In this document: positions 1 to 7,207 of the stretch, in pieces
How the letters are laid out: every line of letters begins with the position of its first letter
Position numbering within the stretch: position 1 is the stretch's first letter
Assembly: GCF_014842025.1 (NCBI RefSeq)
Contig: NZ_JACYUY010000016.1
Span: 1 to 34,672, forward strand
Origin: Massilia sp. CFBP 13721
Lineage (GTDB): Bacteria; Pseudomonadota; Gammaproteobacteria; Burkholderiales; Burkholderiaceae_D
DNA length: 34,672 nucleotides
Reading direction: 5' to 3'
Notes under the pieces: model-generated
Told to the model about the DNA's origin: nothing
The model's input: only the letters and a program-made list of their open reading frames with translations
Databases searched by the model: none
Translations under genes and position numbers: made by a program

Positions 1-23
1 CGTACGGCTTGTCCCTATAACCT
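1..23 (+). rRNA. rrl: 23S rRNA, extreme 3' end (partial)
   Basis: The first bases read CGTACGGCTTGTCCCTATAA followed by CCTT. From memory this resembles the 3' terminus of betaproteobacterial 23S rRNA, which pairs with the 5' end of the mature 23S. The 5S gene follows about 115 bases later, as expected for an rrn operon. The exact mature end cannot be fixed from so short a piece. CTATAACC (15-22) is repeated inverted as GGTTATAG (29-36), which could be part of a processing stem at the 23S/5S spacer. Confidence 0.6.
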
Positions 24-139
24 TGGTAGGTTATAGCAATGAGAATACAGTGCTGTTTGTTGTGACAGACTACGACCTGAACTTTACTTCCTCCAGATTC
101 TGAGACGCTGTCGACATCGACAACGCCTCGTACAAGTCA

Positions 140-254
140 TGCCTGATGACCATAGCAAGTCGGTCCCACCCCTTCCCATCCCGAACAGGACCGTGAAACG
201 ACTTTGCGCCGATGATAGTGCTGCAACCAGTGTGAAAGTAGGTTATCGTCAGGC
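140..254 (+). rRNA. rrf: 5S ribosomal RNA
   Basis: Length is about 115 nt. The 5' strand GCCTGATGAC (141-150) pairs with the 3' strand around 246-254 to form helix I. The internal block CCCATCCCGAACAGGACCGT, close to the universal 5S loop B/C sequence CCCATNCCGAACTCAG, is visible, and GAAACGACTTTGCGCCGATG follows. It lies just downstream of the 23S 3' end and just before a strong intrinsic terminator, so it is the last gene of an rrn operon whose 16S, tRNAs and most of 23S lie outside the window. Ends are accurate to a few bases. Confidence 0.95.
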
Positions 255-266
255 TAGTTATAAGAG

Positions 267-300
267 AAAAACCCGCTCAGTGATCTGAGCGGGTTTTTTT
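267..300 (+). terminator. Intrinsic terminator of the rrn operon
   Basis: The stem ACCCGCTCAG / CTGAGCGGGT with loop TGAT is followed by eight T residues and preceded by A residues. It starts a few bases after the 5S gene. The flanking A and T runs mean it could also work in the opposite direction. Confidence 0.93.
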
Positions 301-347
301 TCGTCTGTTGGTTTGTATGAGCCGATGGCTGATCAGCCGGTGGGCCG

Positions 348-373
348 GCGTGGACACAAGTGTCCACCCTACG
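348..373 (+). repeat. REP-like hairpin repeat, copy A
   Basis: A 26-bp element with GCGTGG at the left, CCACCCTACG at the right and a central hairpin GGACAC-AA-GTGTCC. A weaker outer pair GTGGG (340-344) / CCCAC (376-380) extends the dyad. It is nearly identical to copy C2 at 15001-15026, except that both arms carry matching changes (GGAC/GTCC against GGGC/GCCC), so pairing is kept. It lies between the rrn terminator and the 3' end of the minus-strand DUF1840 gene, a convergent junction. Confidence 0.8.
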
Positions 374-393
374 AACCCACGGCTATTCAGGAC

Positions 394-738
394 TCAAACG
401 CCCCAGAGGATGTCGCACTTGTTGTCGCGTGCCGCACGCAGCATCTCGAGCATCGGGTACGCACGCGTCGAGAAGCTGACCATTTGTACTTGCTCGTGGT
501 CTGGATCGTCGTCGTCTTCGCCCCGGTGCGCCTTGATATCCTGCTCGACCAGTTCGGTCGACGGATGCTTGCGGCTCTCTTCGATTTCATGCTCGAGCAG
601 CGTCACGGCGCGCTCGGCTTCGGCCGAGGTGATGACGCCGATTTCCGGCTCCTTGTTGAGCAGGTCAAGAATCCGTTTTGCGTGATCCTGGTACATCATC
701 ACGTCGGGATACGCCTTGCTTTTGAAAGTGATTAACAT
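394..738 (-). CDS. DUF1840 domain-containing protein
   Basis: A small (114 aa) cytosolic protein of unknown function that matches, from memory, the DUF1840 family of betaproteobacteria. It begins MLITFKSKAYPDVMMYQDHA, has a helical middle, an acidic linker (RGEDDDDPDHEQ) and ends in a short segment NKCDILWGV. The ATG at 738 was chosen over one 14 codons upstream because family members start at MLITFKSKA; the ribosome site is weak (GAGAA). No signal peptide or membrane segment is seen. It is transcribed alone on the minus strand, convergent with the rrn operon, with a REP-like repeat in the junction. Biological role is not known. Confidence 0.85.
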   Translation of the reverse strand: MLITFKSKAYPDVMMYQDHAKRILDLLNKEPEIGVITSAEAERAVTLLEHEIEESRKHPSTELVEQDIKAHRGEDDDDPDHEQVQMVSFSTRAYPMLEMLRAARDNKCDILWGV

Positions 739-812
739 AATGCATTCTCGTGTGTTTTCATCGTAACTAAACGATAACACGAGTGCCGCTTGCGGTCATG
801 CCGCGCACGCTG

Positions 813-2378
813 CTAGCGGACGCGGTGGCGCAGCAGCCAGGCAAGCGGTACCGTGCCAAGGGCAATCGCTGCCGTCGCGCCCAGTATGCCGGCAAGTGCG
901 ATACCGACCGGCGCCGTGCCGAGCGCACGCGGCAGCAGCAGGGCGAGTGCCGCCCATGCCAGCAGGCTGCACAGTTCGAGCAGGACCGTCGCAATGCTGC
1001 GTTTTCCCCGGTTCTTGAATTCGCCACGCGGCGTCGGTCGGCCCGTCCATACATTGACCAGTGCCGCACTCAGGACGGCACCACAGACGGTTGCCGCCGT
1101 AACGACCCCGGCCAGCGGCGAGCGCACGGTCAGCCACAGCAGCGGCAGCACGACCAGTGCGAAAACCGGCGTCACGGCGGCCGCCAGTTTCGCCATCCGT
1201 ACCGTGCGCGACTGCGCCGGCGCCGTTTGCAGCAGGTCGGGCGCGTCTTCCGCCAGCAGGATGATCCAGGACAGGGAAGCGCTGAGCGAACCGCACAGCA
1301 TCGTCAAACCGCCGGCAATCGCCGGCAACTGCAGTTCGTCCTTGCGGAATACCAGCAAGCACAAGGGAAGAAGATATAGCAGCTGCAGCAACACCTGCGA
1401 AATGAGATGCGGGTCGCGCCGGACCAGGCGCCATTCCTTGACGATGATGAGCGCTACCAGGCTGCGCTCGAAGCGATAGCGTACCGGCCCCGTCCGCCTG
1501 GGCGCCCGTTCGCTACTTGCCGCCTGTTGCAGGCCGCGCACGAAGGACCGGTGCGTCGCGTGCACGGTCAGCACCGCGGCGAGCAAGCCGAGCCCTGCGA
1601 TGACGGCCACTGGCTCGGACTCGCCCAGCGCGGCGCGTGCCGGCAGCAAAAGCAGGCTCTGCGGGTCGAGCGATTGCGCGGCAGCCATCACCCTGGCGAT
1701 CGCCGACGGCGCCGGCCCATCCTCTTGCGAGACCAGCGTGCCGGCCTGCGACAGCAGGAACAAGAAGGCGCCGGCCAGCGCACCCAACACCTGCGCCACG
1801 ACACGGGTACGGCGCGCGCCGAGCAGGCGTACCAGCACCAGCGTTAACAGCATCGCCGTGGATGCCGCCAACACAGCCAGCGCGCACAGGACGGGATAGA
1901 TTGCCATCCAGCGTAATTGCCCCAGCACTAGGCCGACATGGGCAACGGGCGCCAGGAAGAACAGGTAGCGTCCGGCGACACTCAGCGCCATTCCCGCCAG
2001 CTTGACGCCGAAGATACTGCGCGAGGGCAGGGGCGAGGACAGCAGCAAGTCCATGTCTCCACGTTCGAACAATGTCTCCACGCTCGCCTTGAGCGCGCTC
2101 GAGAGCATGAAGAGGAAGGTTGTCAGCAGCATTGCGCTGGCTGCGACGACGAATTGATGGGGCAGGGCGCCGGTGCCGGGACCGAGTTCGCGCAGCAGGA
2201 AGAAAACGCCGACGTGCAGGCCGGCCCAGGCCAGCAGGCCACCGCCCAGCACACGCCAGTTTGGCCGCCGCGGCGCACCCGCTTTGCCGGCGGCAACCGT
2301 CGTGTACCAGAACAACCGCAGTTCATGGCGCAGCAGCCAGGACGTACTGCCGGGACGCAAGTTCACGCCGAGGTTCAC
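813..2378 (-). CDS. ABC-2 type transporter permease subunit
   Basis: A polytopic inner-membrane protein of 521 aa with many hydrophobic segments (for example around residues 45-65, 78-100, 130-150, 160-185, 195-215, 255-275 and several in the last 200 residues), as expected for a permease of an ABC exporter. The start is GTG at 2378, and its GTGA overlaps the stop of the ATPase gene by 4 bp, so the two are translationally coupled. The linker around residues 280-310 carries a basic stretch (SERAPRRTGPVRYRFERS) expected on the cytoplasmic side. Substrate cannot be told from sequence. It is the last gene of a lipoprotein-ATPase-permease operon. Confidence 0.85.
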   Translation of the reverse strand: MNLGVNLRPGSTSWLLRHELRLFWYTTVAAGKAGAPRRPNWRVLGGGLLAWAGLHVGVFFLLRELGPGTGALPHQFVVAASAMLLTTFLFMLSSALKASVETLFERGDMDLLLSSPLPSRSIFGVKLAGMALSVAGRYLFFLAPVAHVGLVLGQLRWMAIYPVLCALAVLAASTAMLLTLVLVRLLGARRTRVVAQVLGALAGAFLFLLSQAGTLVSQEDGPAPSAIARVMAAAQSLDPQSLLLLPARAALGESEPVAVIAGLGLLAAVLTVHATHRSFVRGLQQAASSERAPRRTGPVRYRFERSLVALIIVKEWRLVRRDPHLISQVLLQLLYLLPLCLLVFRKDELQLPAIAGGLTMLCGSLSASLSWIILLAEDAPDLLQTAPAQSRTVRMAKLAAAVTPVFALVVLPLLWLTVRSPLAGVVTAATVCGAVLSAALVNVWTGRPTPRGEFKNRGKRSIATVLLELCSLLAWAALALLLPRALGTAPVGIALAGILGATAAIALGTVPLAWLLRHRVR

Positions 2379-3109
2379 GCCGGTCCCGTCAGGCGCAGGA
2401 ACATCTCTTCCAGTGTCGCACCGGGCGTGGCCACGCGCAACTCGTCGAGCGTCCCCTGCGCGATCAGCCGGCCGTGCTGGATGATGCCGATGCGCTGTGC
2501 CAGGCGCTCCGCCACTTCAAGGATATGGGTCGTCAGGATCACGGTACCGCCACCGGCCACGTGCGCCAGCAGCAGGTCCTTGACCTGGCGCGCGGCGCCG
2601 GCGTCGAGTCCGGTCAGCGGCTCGTCCAGGATCAGCAATTCCGGCGCATGGATCAGGGCCCCGGCCAGCGCCAGCTTTTGCTTCATGCCGCGCGAAAACC
2701 CCTCCGTGAGTTCATGCGCGTGCTGCTCCAAGTCGAGCCAGGCGAGCAGCTCGCGCGCCCGCGGCGCGGCCACCTTGCCGTCGATTCCCCACAGGCCGGC
2801 CACGAATTCCAGGTATTCGACGGGTTTCAGCTTGCCATACAACATCGGCTCGTCCGGCAGATAGGCGATGCGGCGCTTGGCCGCCGCCGGATCGGCCGCC
2901 AGGTCGATGCCGAGCACCTCGATCCGCCCCGCATCCGGCGCGACCAGGCCGGCCACCATGCGCAGGGTCGTCGTCTTGCCCGCGCCGTTCGGCCCCAGCA
3001 GGGCATAGAATTCGCCGCGTCCGACCGTGAGGTCCAACCCATCCACGGCGGGGCGGCCGAAATGTTTGCTCAGTCCGGCGAGCACTAACGCAGGCGTCCC
3101 CGTCATCAC
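2375..3109 (-). CDS. ABC transporter ATP-binding protein
   Basis: A 244-aa ATPase subunit that would power the permease encoded next to it. Walker A GPNGAGKTT is at residues 39-47, the signature region FSRGMKQK (variant of LSGGQ) near 138-145, Walker B LLILDEP at 158-164 and the H-loop His in TTH near 195. The variant signature and the ABC-2 partner fit the exporter-type (CcmA/DrrA-like) family rather than an importer; no periplasmic binding protein is present. Start is either GTG at 3109 or the adjacent ATG at 3106; both overlap the end of the upstream lipoprotein gene. The 3' end overlaps the permease start by 4 bp. Confidence 0.93.
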   Translation of the reverse strand: MMTGTPALVLAGLSKHFGRPAVDGLDLTVGRGEFYALLGPNGAGKTTTLRMVAGLVAPDAGRIEVLGIDLAADPAAAKRRIAYLPDEPMLYGKLKPVEYLEFVAGLWGIDGKVAAPRARELLAWLDLEQHAHELTEGFSRGMKQKLALAGALIHAPELLILDEPLTGLDAGAARQVKDLLLAHVAGGGTVILTTHILEVAERLAQRIGIIQHGRLIAQGTLDELRVATPGATLEEMFLRLTGPA

Positions 3110-3618
3110 AGCAGTTTGAACGAAGAAATGAACTGTTCAACGTGTTCCGGCGTCATTGCATTCGCCTTGCCCATTACCACCACTTGATAAAAACGCTTGC
3201 CGTGCGCCTCGAACCGGCCACGCAGCTGCATGGGCTGGCCGTTCGCGCTGCCGACCGCATCGATGTCGACCACGCTGTCGGGGCCGGCAGGTGTGCTTTC
3301 GCGCGCGACCTTGGCGCCGATATTGCGCACGAGCGCCGTCTTCATGGCGGCGACCGCGGTCTGGGCGCGCGCCGCATCCGGAGCGATGCCGGTTCCGACG
3401 GCAAAGGTCACGCCTTCGACCTCGGCCGCCGTCATCGTCATGTCCACCCGCATGCCGTCCAGGTCGACGCTGCGCGTGTGCGTTGCCGGCTTGGCCGGGA
3501 ACATGATCCGGTACGGCGCATCGGGACTGCTGTAGTCGCGCCAGTTATAGGTCGGGTTGCAGCCGGCCAGCAGCAAGGTAGCCGCCAATGGCAGCGCACA
3601 AAATAGTCGTTTTTGCAT
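3106..3618 (-). CDS. Putative lipoprotein, function unknown
   Basis: The 170-aa product starts with a lipoprotein signal: basic MQKR, a hydrophobic stretch and lipobox LLAGC with the lipidated Cys at residue 20. The remainder (NPTYNWRDYSSPDAPYRIMF...) looks like a small soluble alpha/beta domain with no recognised catalytic motif. It is the first gene of an operon with the ABC ATPase and permease, overlapping the ATPase by 4 bp. The tight coupling suggests the lipoprotein acts with the exporter in the envelope, but this is inference from position only. I do not recognise the family. Confidence 0.85.
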   Translation of the reverse strand: MQKRLFCALPLAATLLLAGCNPTYNWRDYSSPDAPYRIMFPAKPATHTRSVDLDGMRVDMTMTAAEVEGVTFAVGTGIAPDAARAQTAVAAMKTALVRNIGAKVARESTPAGPDSVVDIDAVGSANGQPMQLRGRFEAHGKRFYQVVVMGKANAMTPEHVEQFISSFKLL

Positions 3619-3668
3619 GCGTCGATGGTAGCAGGGCGGCCGGCCCCGCGCTACCTCGGCCGGAACGC

Positions 3669-5186
3669 TCAGCGTTCGTTCAAGCCGCGCCGGTACTGCA
3701 CCGCTTCGGCCATGTGGGCGCCACCGATCACCGGCGCATCCGCCAGGTCGGCGATCGTGCGCGCCACTTTCAATACGCGATGATAGGCCCGCGCCGACCA
3801 GTTCATCAGCGACATGGCCGAGCGCAGCGTCCGTTCACCCAGCGGGTCGAGTGCGCAATGGCGTTCGATCTCGTGCGTGTTGAGGCGCTGGTTGGGCTTG
3901 CCCTGGCGTTCCAGCTGCACCGCATGGGCAAGGGCGACCCGCGCGGCGATGCCGGCACTGCTCTCGCCATCGGCACGCGCACTCATTGCATCGGGCGACA
4001 TGGCGTTGACTTCGATCTGCATGTCGATGCGGTCGAGCAGGGGACCGGAAATGCGGTCGCGGTAGCGCAGCGCACTCTCGCTGGTACAGTGGCACTTACC
4101 GGACGGATGGCCCTGCCAGCCGCAAGGGCAGGGATTCATGGCGGCGATGAGCTGGAAGCGCGCCGGAAAATCGGCCTGCTGCGCCGCGCGCGAGATCGTG
4201 ATGCGGCCCGACTCGAGCGGCTGGCGCAGCACCTCGAGCACCTTGCGGTCGAATTCGGGCAGCTCGTCCAGAAACAATACGCCGCAATGCGCCAGCGAGA
4301 CTTCGCCCGGACGCGGCACACCGCCGCCACCGACCAGGGCCACGCCCGAACTCGTATGGTGCGGGCTGCGAAACGGACGCACGCGCCAGCGCTCGGCCGA
4401 AAAGCTGCCGTTCAGCGATTGCACCGCAGCTGCTTCCAGCGCTTCCTCGTCCGTCATCGGCGGCAGCAAGCCGGGGAAGCGTGCCGCCAGCATGCTTTTA
4501 CCGGCGCCGGGCGGTCCCATCAGCAATAGCGAATGGTTGCCCGCCGCCGCAATCTCGAGTGCGCGCTTGGCGTGCTGCTGGCCTTTGACGTCGGAAAAGT
4601 CGGGATAGCGCACCGGCTGTCCGGGACGCTCGTTGCGGTAGCGGTCCAGCCGCGCACCATCCTCGACGGCGGCGAAATGCGCGCACACCTGCAGCAGCGT
4701 GTCGGCCGGATAGATGGCAGCGTCGGTCACCAGCGCGGCCTCGTCGGCATTGGCGCGCGGCAGGATGAATGCGCGTGCCTTGTCCGCACCAGTTCGTCCA
4801 ATCGCAAACGTCATCGCCAGCGCCCCGCGCACCGGACGCAGTTGTCCCGAAAGCGACAGCTCGCCGGCGAACTCGTAGCGGTCCAGTTCCTTGGCCGGGA
4901 TCTGGCCCGACGCCGCCAGGATCCCGAGCGCGATCGGCAAATCGAAACGGCCCGACTCCTTCGGCAGGTCGGCCGGCGCCAGGTTCACGGTAATGCGCCG
5001 CGCCGGCATCTCGAAACCGACGTTCTGCAAGGCGGCGCGCACTCGGTCTTTCGCCTCGCGCACCTCGGCATCGGGAAGGCCGACGATCGTCAGCCCGGGG
5101 AGGCCGTTGGCGAGGTGGACTTCGACGCTGACGGCGGGGGCTTCCATGCCGGCGAGGGCGCGGCTTCTCAGGACTGCTAGACTCAT
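3669..5186 (-). CDS. comM: YifB/ComM family Mg-chelatase-like AAA+ ATPase
   Basis: The 505-aa protein has the full ComM/YifB layout: an N-terminal S5-fold/Lon-like domain (about 1-170), then an AAA+ ATPase with Walker A GPPGAGKS at 224-231 and Walker B VLFLDELPEF near 303-312, a Cys-rich insertion CPCGWQGHPSGKCHC, and a C-terminal Mg-chelatase lid domain. ComM is known as a hexameric helicase that promotes branch migration during integration of incoming DNA in natural transformation. The ATG at 5186 fits the conserved start MSLAVLRSRALAG. A second, truncated copy of its first 36 codons lies 601 bp away (5662-5787), which is unusual. Confidence 0.95.
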   Translation of the reverse strand: MSLAVLRSRALAGMEAPAVSVEVHLANGLPGLTIVGLPDAEVREAKDRVRAALQNVGFEMPARRITVNLAPADLPKESGRFDLPIALGILAASGQIPAKELDRYEFAGELSLSGQLRPVRGALAMTFAIGRTGADKARAFILPRANADEAALVTDAAIYPADTLLQVCAHFAAVEDGARLDRYRNERPGQPVRYPDFSDVKGQQHAKRALEIAAAGNHSLLLMGPPGAGKSMLAARFPGLLPPMTDEEALEAAAVQSLNGSFSAERWRVRPFRSPHHTSSGVALVGGGGVPRPGEVSLAHCGVLFLDELPEFDRKVLEVLRQPLESGRITISRAAQQADFPARFQLIAAMNPCPCGWQGHPSGKCHCTSESALRYRDRISGPLLDRIDMQIEVNAMSPDAMSARADGESSAGIAARVALAHAVQLERQGKPNQRLNTHEIERHCALDPLGERTLRSAMSLMNWSARAYHRVLKVARTIADLADAPVIGGAHMAEAVQYRRGLNER

Positions 5187-5354
5187 CTCGTTCCTTCAAT
5201 CGCATCAATACGGTTGCGACATGGTAGGAGCACTGGCGAGTTGCAGCTTGAGGCCAAACAGGCGTGTCATTGCTCGGCAGGAGCCGCTCGCTGTACAGCT
5301 GTCATCCGGCATCGGGGCTACAGCAAGGCGATTCGATCACAGGACACAGAGGCA

Positions 5355-5648
5355 ATGACAAAAACAAACGAGGCGCTGGCGGCTGAACTTCAATGTGTGC
5401 TGGACGGTATGGCCAAGCTTCAGGACGTGCTGGATAACCCGGTAAATCAAGGCGACGAACTGCAAAGCTGCTTCCACGGGTTACAGCATTTCCTGGCCGA
5501 CGAAGACATACGCGCGAAGGACGGCGCGTACCGACAAATGCAAGAAGCCGAAATGCGCAAGCTCATTCGGCTCCTGCGCTCGGGTGCCGATTGCAGCTTG
5601 CTCTCTACTGTTCACTTTCTGGGTACGTCGGGTGGGGCGAAGGTTTAA
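5355..5648 (+). CDS. Hypothetical protein (97 aa) in the yifB-flanking accessory patch
   Basis: A small, mainly helical, mildly acidic protein starting MTKTNEALAAELQCVLDGMA. The ATG at 5355 has a good ribosome site (GAGG, 8 bp upstream), better than any in-frame upstream start. There is no signal peptide, membrane segment or recognised motif. The sequence is visibly less GC-rich than the neighbouring core genes. It sits divergent to yifB and between the intact yifB start and the truncated yifB copy, so it was probably brought in or duplicated with that rearrangement. The last residues (STVHFLGTSGGAKV) look less protein-like and may be a run-on after a breakpoint. Function unknown. Confidence 0.55.
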   Translation: MTKTNEALAAELQCVLDGMAKLQDVLDNPVNQGDELQSCFHGLQHFLADEDIRAKDGAYRQMQEAEMRKLIRLLRSGADCSLLSTVHFLGTSGGAKV

Positions 5649-5661
5649 CGCTAGGAGAAGC

Positions 5662-5787
5662 TCAACGTGGTGCATGTGTGCCGACGCTGGTCAGTCCCGG
5701 CAATGCGTTGGCAAGGTGGGCTTCGACGCTGACGGCGGGGGCTTCCATGTCGGCGAGGGCGCGGCTGCGTAAGACGGCGAGACTCAT
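5662..5787 (-). pseudogene. Truncated second copy of the yifB/comM 5' end
   Basis: Reading minus-strand from the ATG at 5787 gives MSLAVLRSRALADMEAPAVS and on to LANALPGLTSVG, then a short unrelated tail and stop at 5662. Over the first 36 codons it differs from the intact yifB (ATG at 5186, exactly 601 bp away, same orientation) at 17 of 108 bases by hand count, but only 4 residues change. Most differences are therefore synonymous, so the copy diverged while coding for a functional protein. Similarity is weaker but still visible upstream of the ATG (GACATGGTAGGAGCA against CACATCATAGGAGCA). Homology ends near 5680. The 41-aa product cannot be a functional ATPase. Confidence 0.85.
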
Positions 5788-5937
5788 TGGACTCCCTTAT
5801 GCAGGCAATGCGAAGTCGCCACATCATAGGAGCAGTAAGCAGTATTCGTTTGCGCAAGAGCAGAGCCGCGCAACCTGCTTGCGCCCCCAAGCGCCGCGTT
5901 ATCATGCCGATATTGTTCATTGACAGGGGACGCTTTT

Positions 5938-6399
5938 ATGCGCGATACCGATGCAATCGATGCATGCGCCTATCTTTACCTGGAAGAGATCGGAGAGCCA
6001 AGCGATAACGAATTGCGGTTGAAGATTGTCGAGGCCAAGTCAGACGGTGCACCGGGCTCGGTCGATGAGCGCAATGAAGCACTCCACGAAATTTTGAGTA
6101 CGGCATCCAGAATCGAATCTGGTTCAGGGTGCCAAATATTCGAACTCTACTGGCCGAGCTATGTGGCGTATTCGGTCCGCAACGAAAGCTTTTGCTTAGT
6201 CGATGCGTACGAGGAGTTCGATGGCAGGCTCTTCGTCAGGTATGCGCGCTCGCGCTATCTGGATTTTCTGGTGAAGGCGACCTTTGCCGATGCGAGCTAT
6301 CCAGGACCCTTCGTCCATTATGGGATTTTTTGTCTTAATCACATCATCGACGTCGTATCCCTCGATGCCCCGGTCGTGAGGGTCAGCCTGCAGTCCTGA
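5938..6399 (+). CDS. Hypothetical acidic protein (153 aa)
   Basis: Starts MRDTDAIDACAYLYLEEIGE at the ATG at 5938, preceded by a purine-rich site (AGGGGA); a TTG six codons upstream is a poorer choice. The protein is acidic and single-domain, with an aromatic-rich middle (ELYWPSYVAYSVRNESF) and a hydrophobic strand near FVHYGIFCLNHIIDVVSLDA; no signal peptide. I do not recognise the family. Its size, acidity and location as a lone AT-richer gene next to a rearranged locus are reminiscent of orphan immunity-type proteins, but that is speculation. It stands to the truncated yifB copy exactly as the 97-aa gene stands to intact yifB (divergent, about 150 bp away). Confidence 0.65.
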   Translation: MRDTDAIDACAYLYLEEIGEPSDNELRLKIVEAKSDGAPGSVDERNEALHEILSTASRIESGSGCQIFELYWPSYVAYSVRNESFCLVDAYEEFDGRLFVRYARSRYLDFLVKATFADASYPGPFVHYGIFCLNHIIDVVSLDAPVVRVSLQS

Positions 6400-6462
6400 A
6401 TGGCATAGGTGTGATCATACGAGCCGGGCGTTTTTATTGCGGGGCTGCAGAAACGTTGTACC

Positions 6463-6488
6463 GCGTGGAGTCAGGACTCCACCCTACG
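6463..6488 (+). repeat. REP-like hairpin repeat, copy B1
   Basis: A 26-bp element with GCGTGG at the left and CCACCCTACG at the right; the centre is GGAGTC-AGG-ACTCC, again self-complementary but with a different stem sequence from copies A and C2. It is followed 12 bp later by the inverted copy B2, so the two form a composite in the convergent junction between the 153-aa gene and the DUF2239 gene. Confidence 0.8.
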
Positions 6489-6500
6489 ATCTCAGGTGCA

Positions 6501-6540
6501 CGTAGGGTGGAGGGGGCGCCGAGCCTCCCGACTCCACGCG
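6501..6540 (-). repeat. REP-like hairpin repeat, copy B2 (inverted, longer centre)
   Basis: It begins CGTAGGGTGGAG and ends CTCCACGCG, i.e. the family ends in reverse orientation, with a longer central segment (GGGGCGCCGAGCCTCCCGA) than the other copies. Together with B1 it makes a long inverted repeat that could fold as one large stem in the transcript of either flanking gene. Confidence 0.75.
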
Positions 6541-6554
6541 TTGTACGCATGCGT

Positions 6555-7109
6555 TCAGCTACCGAACGCCGGCCCGGCCAGCTCCAGCAAGTGCTCCCGC
6601 ACCCCCACCGGCCACTCCGCGACCAGGCTGTTAAATCGCTCCCCATCCCCCGCGAACAGCGCCCGCGACGCCTCCTCGAACCCCGGTGCATCCCCCATCA
6701 GCTCGTGCATGAAGCGGTAGGCCGCGTCGCGTGCTTCGCGCATCGTGTCGGCATCGCGTGCATCGCGCGACGCGTGCTCGACCAGCTTGCGCAGCGCCAC
6801 CGAGGCGCCGCCGGGCTGCTTCGCCAGCCATTCCCAATGGCGCGGCAGCAGGGTCACTTCGCGCGGCACCACGCCCAGCTTGGGGCGGCCGGCGCTGCGC
6901 ATGGGCGCACGCGGAATGCGCTGCAGTACTTCTTCTTTGGTACCGGTGAAATTGATTTCGACGGGACGGCTGGTCGCCGCATCGAGCAGCGCGATCGAAC
7001 GGTCGGTGCCGCCGTCGAGCGCCGCCTTGACGGCGCGCACGACAGCGACGAGTTCGCCCTTGGCCAGCAGTTCGGTTCCGGCGAAGGCGATGCAATGACT
7101 CGGCAGCAT
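6555..7109 (-). CDS. DUF2239 family protein
   Basis: A 184-aa soluble protein whose start (MLPSHCIAFAGTELLAKGEL) and body (DRSIALLDAATSRPVEINFTG) match, from memory, the DUF2239 family of unknown function. The C-terminal half is helical with many charged residues. The ATG at 7109 has a strong ribosome site (AGGAG, about 6 bp away). No signal peptide. Transcribed singly on the minus strand from a promoter bracketed by an 11-bp inverted repeat (7157-7196), suggesting dedicated transcriptional control. Function and regulator are not known from the sequence. Confidence 0.85.
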   Translation of the reverse strand: MLPSHCIAFAGTELLAKGELVAVVRAVKAALDGGTDRSIALLDAATSRPVEINFTGTKEEVLQRIPRAPMRSAGRPKLGVVPREVTLLPRHWEWLAKQPGGASVALRKLVEHASRDARDADTMREARDAAYRFMHELMGDAPGFEEASRALFAGDGERFNSLVAEWPVGVREHLLELAGPAFGS

Positions 7110-7153
7110 GGGATTCTCCTGGAGGCGCGCGCCAGGCTGGCACGCATGCGGAG

Positions 7154-7182
7154 ATATTACCCGGATAAAAATAAGACTGCAA
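7154..7182 (-). promoter_or_regulatory. Putative sigma-70 promoter of the DUF2239 gene
   Basis: On the minus strand a TTGCAG (7182-7177) is followed by a 17-bp spacer and TAATAT (7159-7154). The -35 matches consensus at 3 of 6 and the -10 at 4 of 6, so it is moderate. Transcription would begin about 40 bp before the ATG. Confidence 0.45.
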
Positions 7183-7196
7183 TAATATCCGGGTAA
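7157..7196. promoter_or_regulatory. Inverted repeat, candidate operator pair for the DUF2239 gene
   Basis: The 11-bp arms TTACCCGGATA (7157-7167) and TATCCGGGTAA (7186-7196) are perfect reverse complements separated by 18 bp, 29 bp centre to centre. One arm overlaps the putative -10 and the other lies just upstream of the putative -35. The AT-rich loop makes a terminator unlikely. It may be bound by a regulator encoded elsewhere. Confidence 0.55.
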
Positions 7197-7207
7197 AATT
7201 GATGCGG

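Noticed and set aside
5229..5606. Repeated TTGCAGCTTG near 5237 and 5592 as attachment-site repeats
   Set aside because: The shared block is only about 10 bp with no flanking similarity, and there is no integrase gene.
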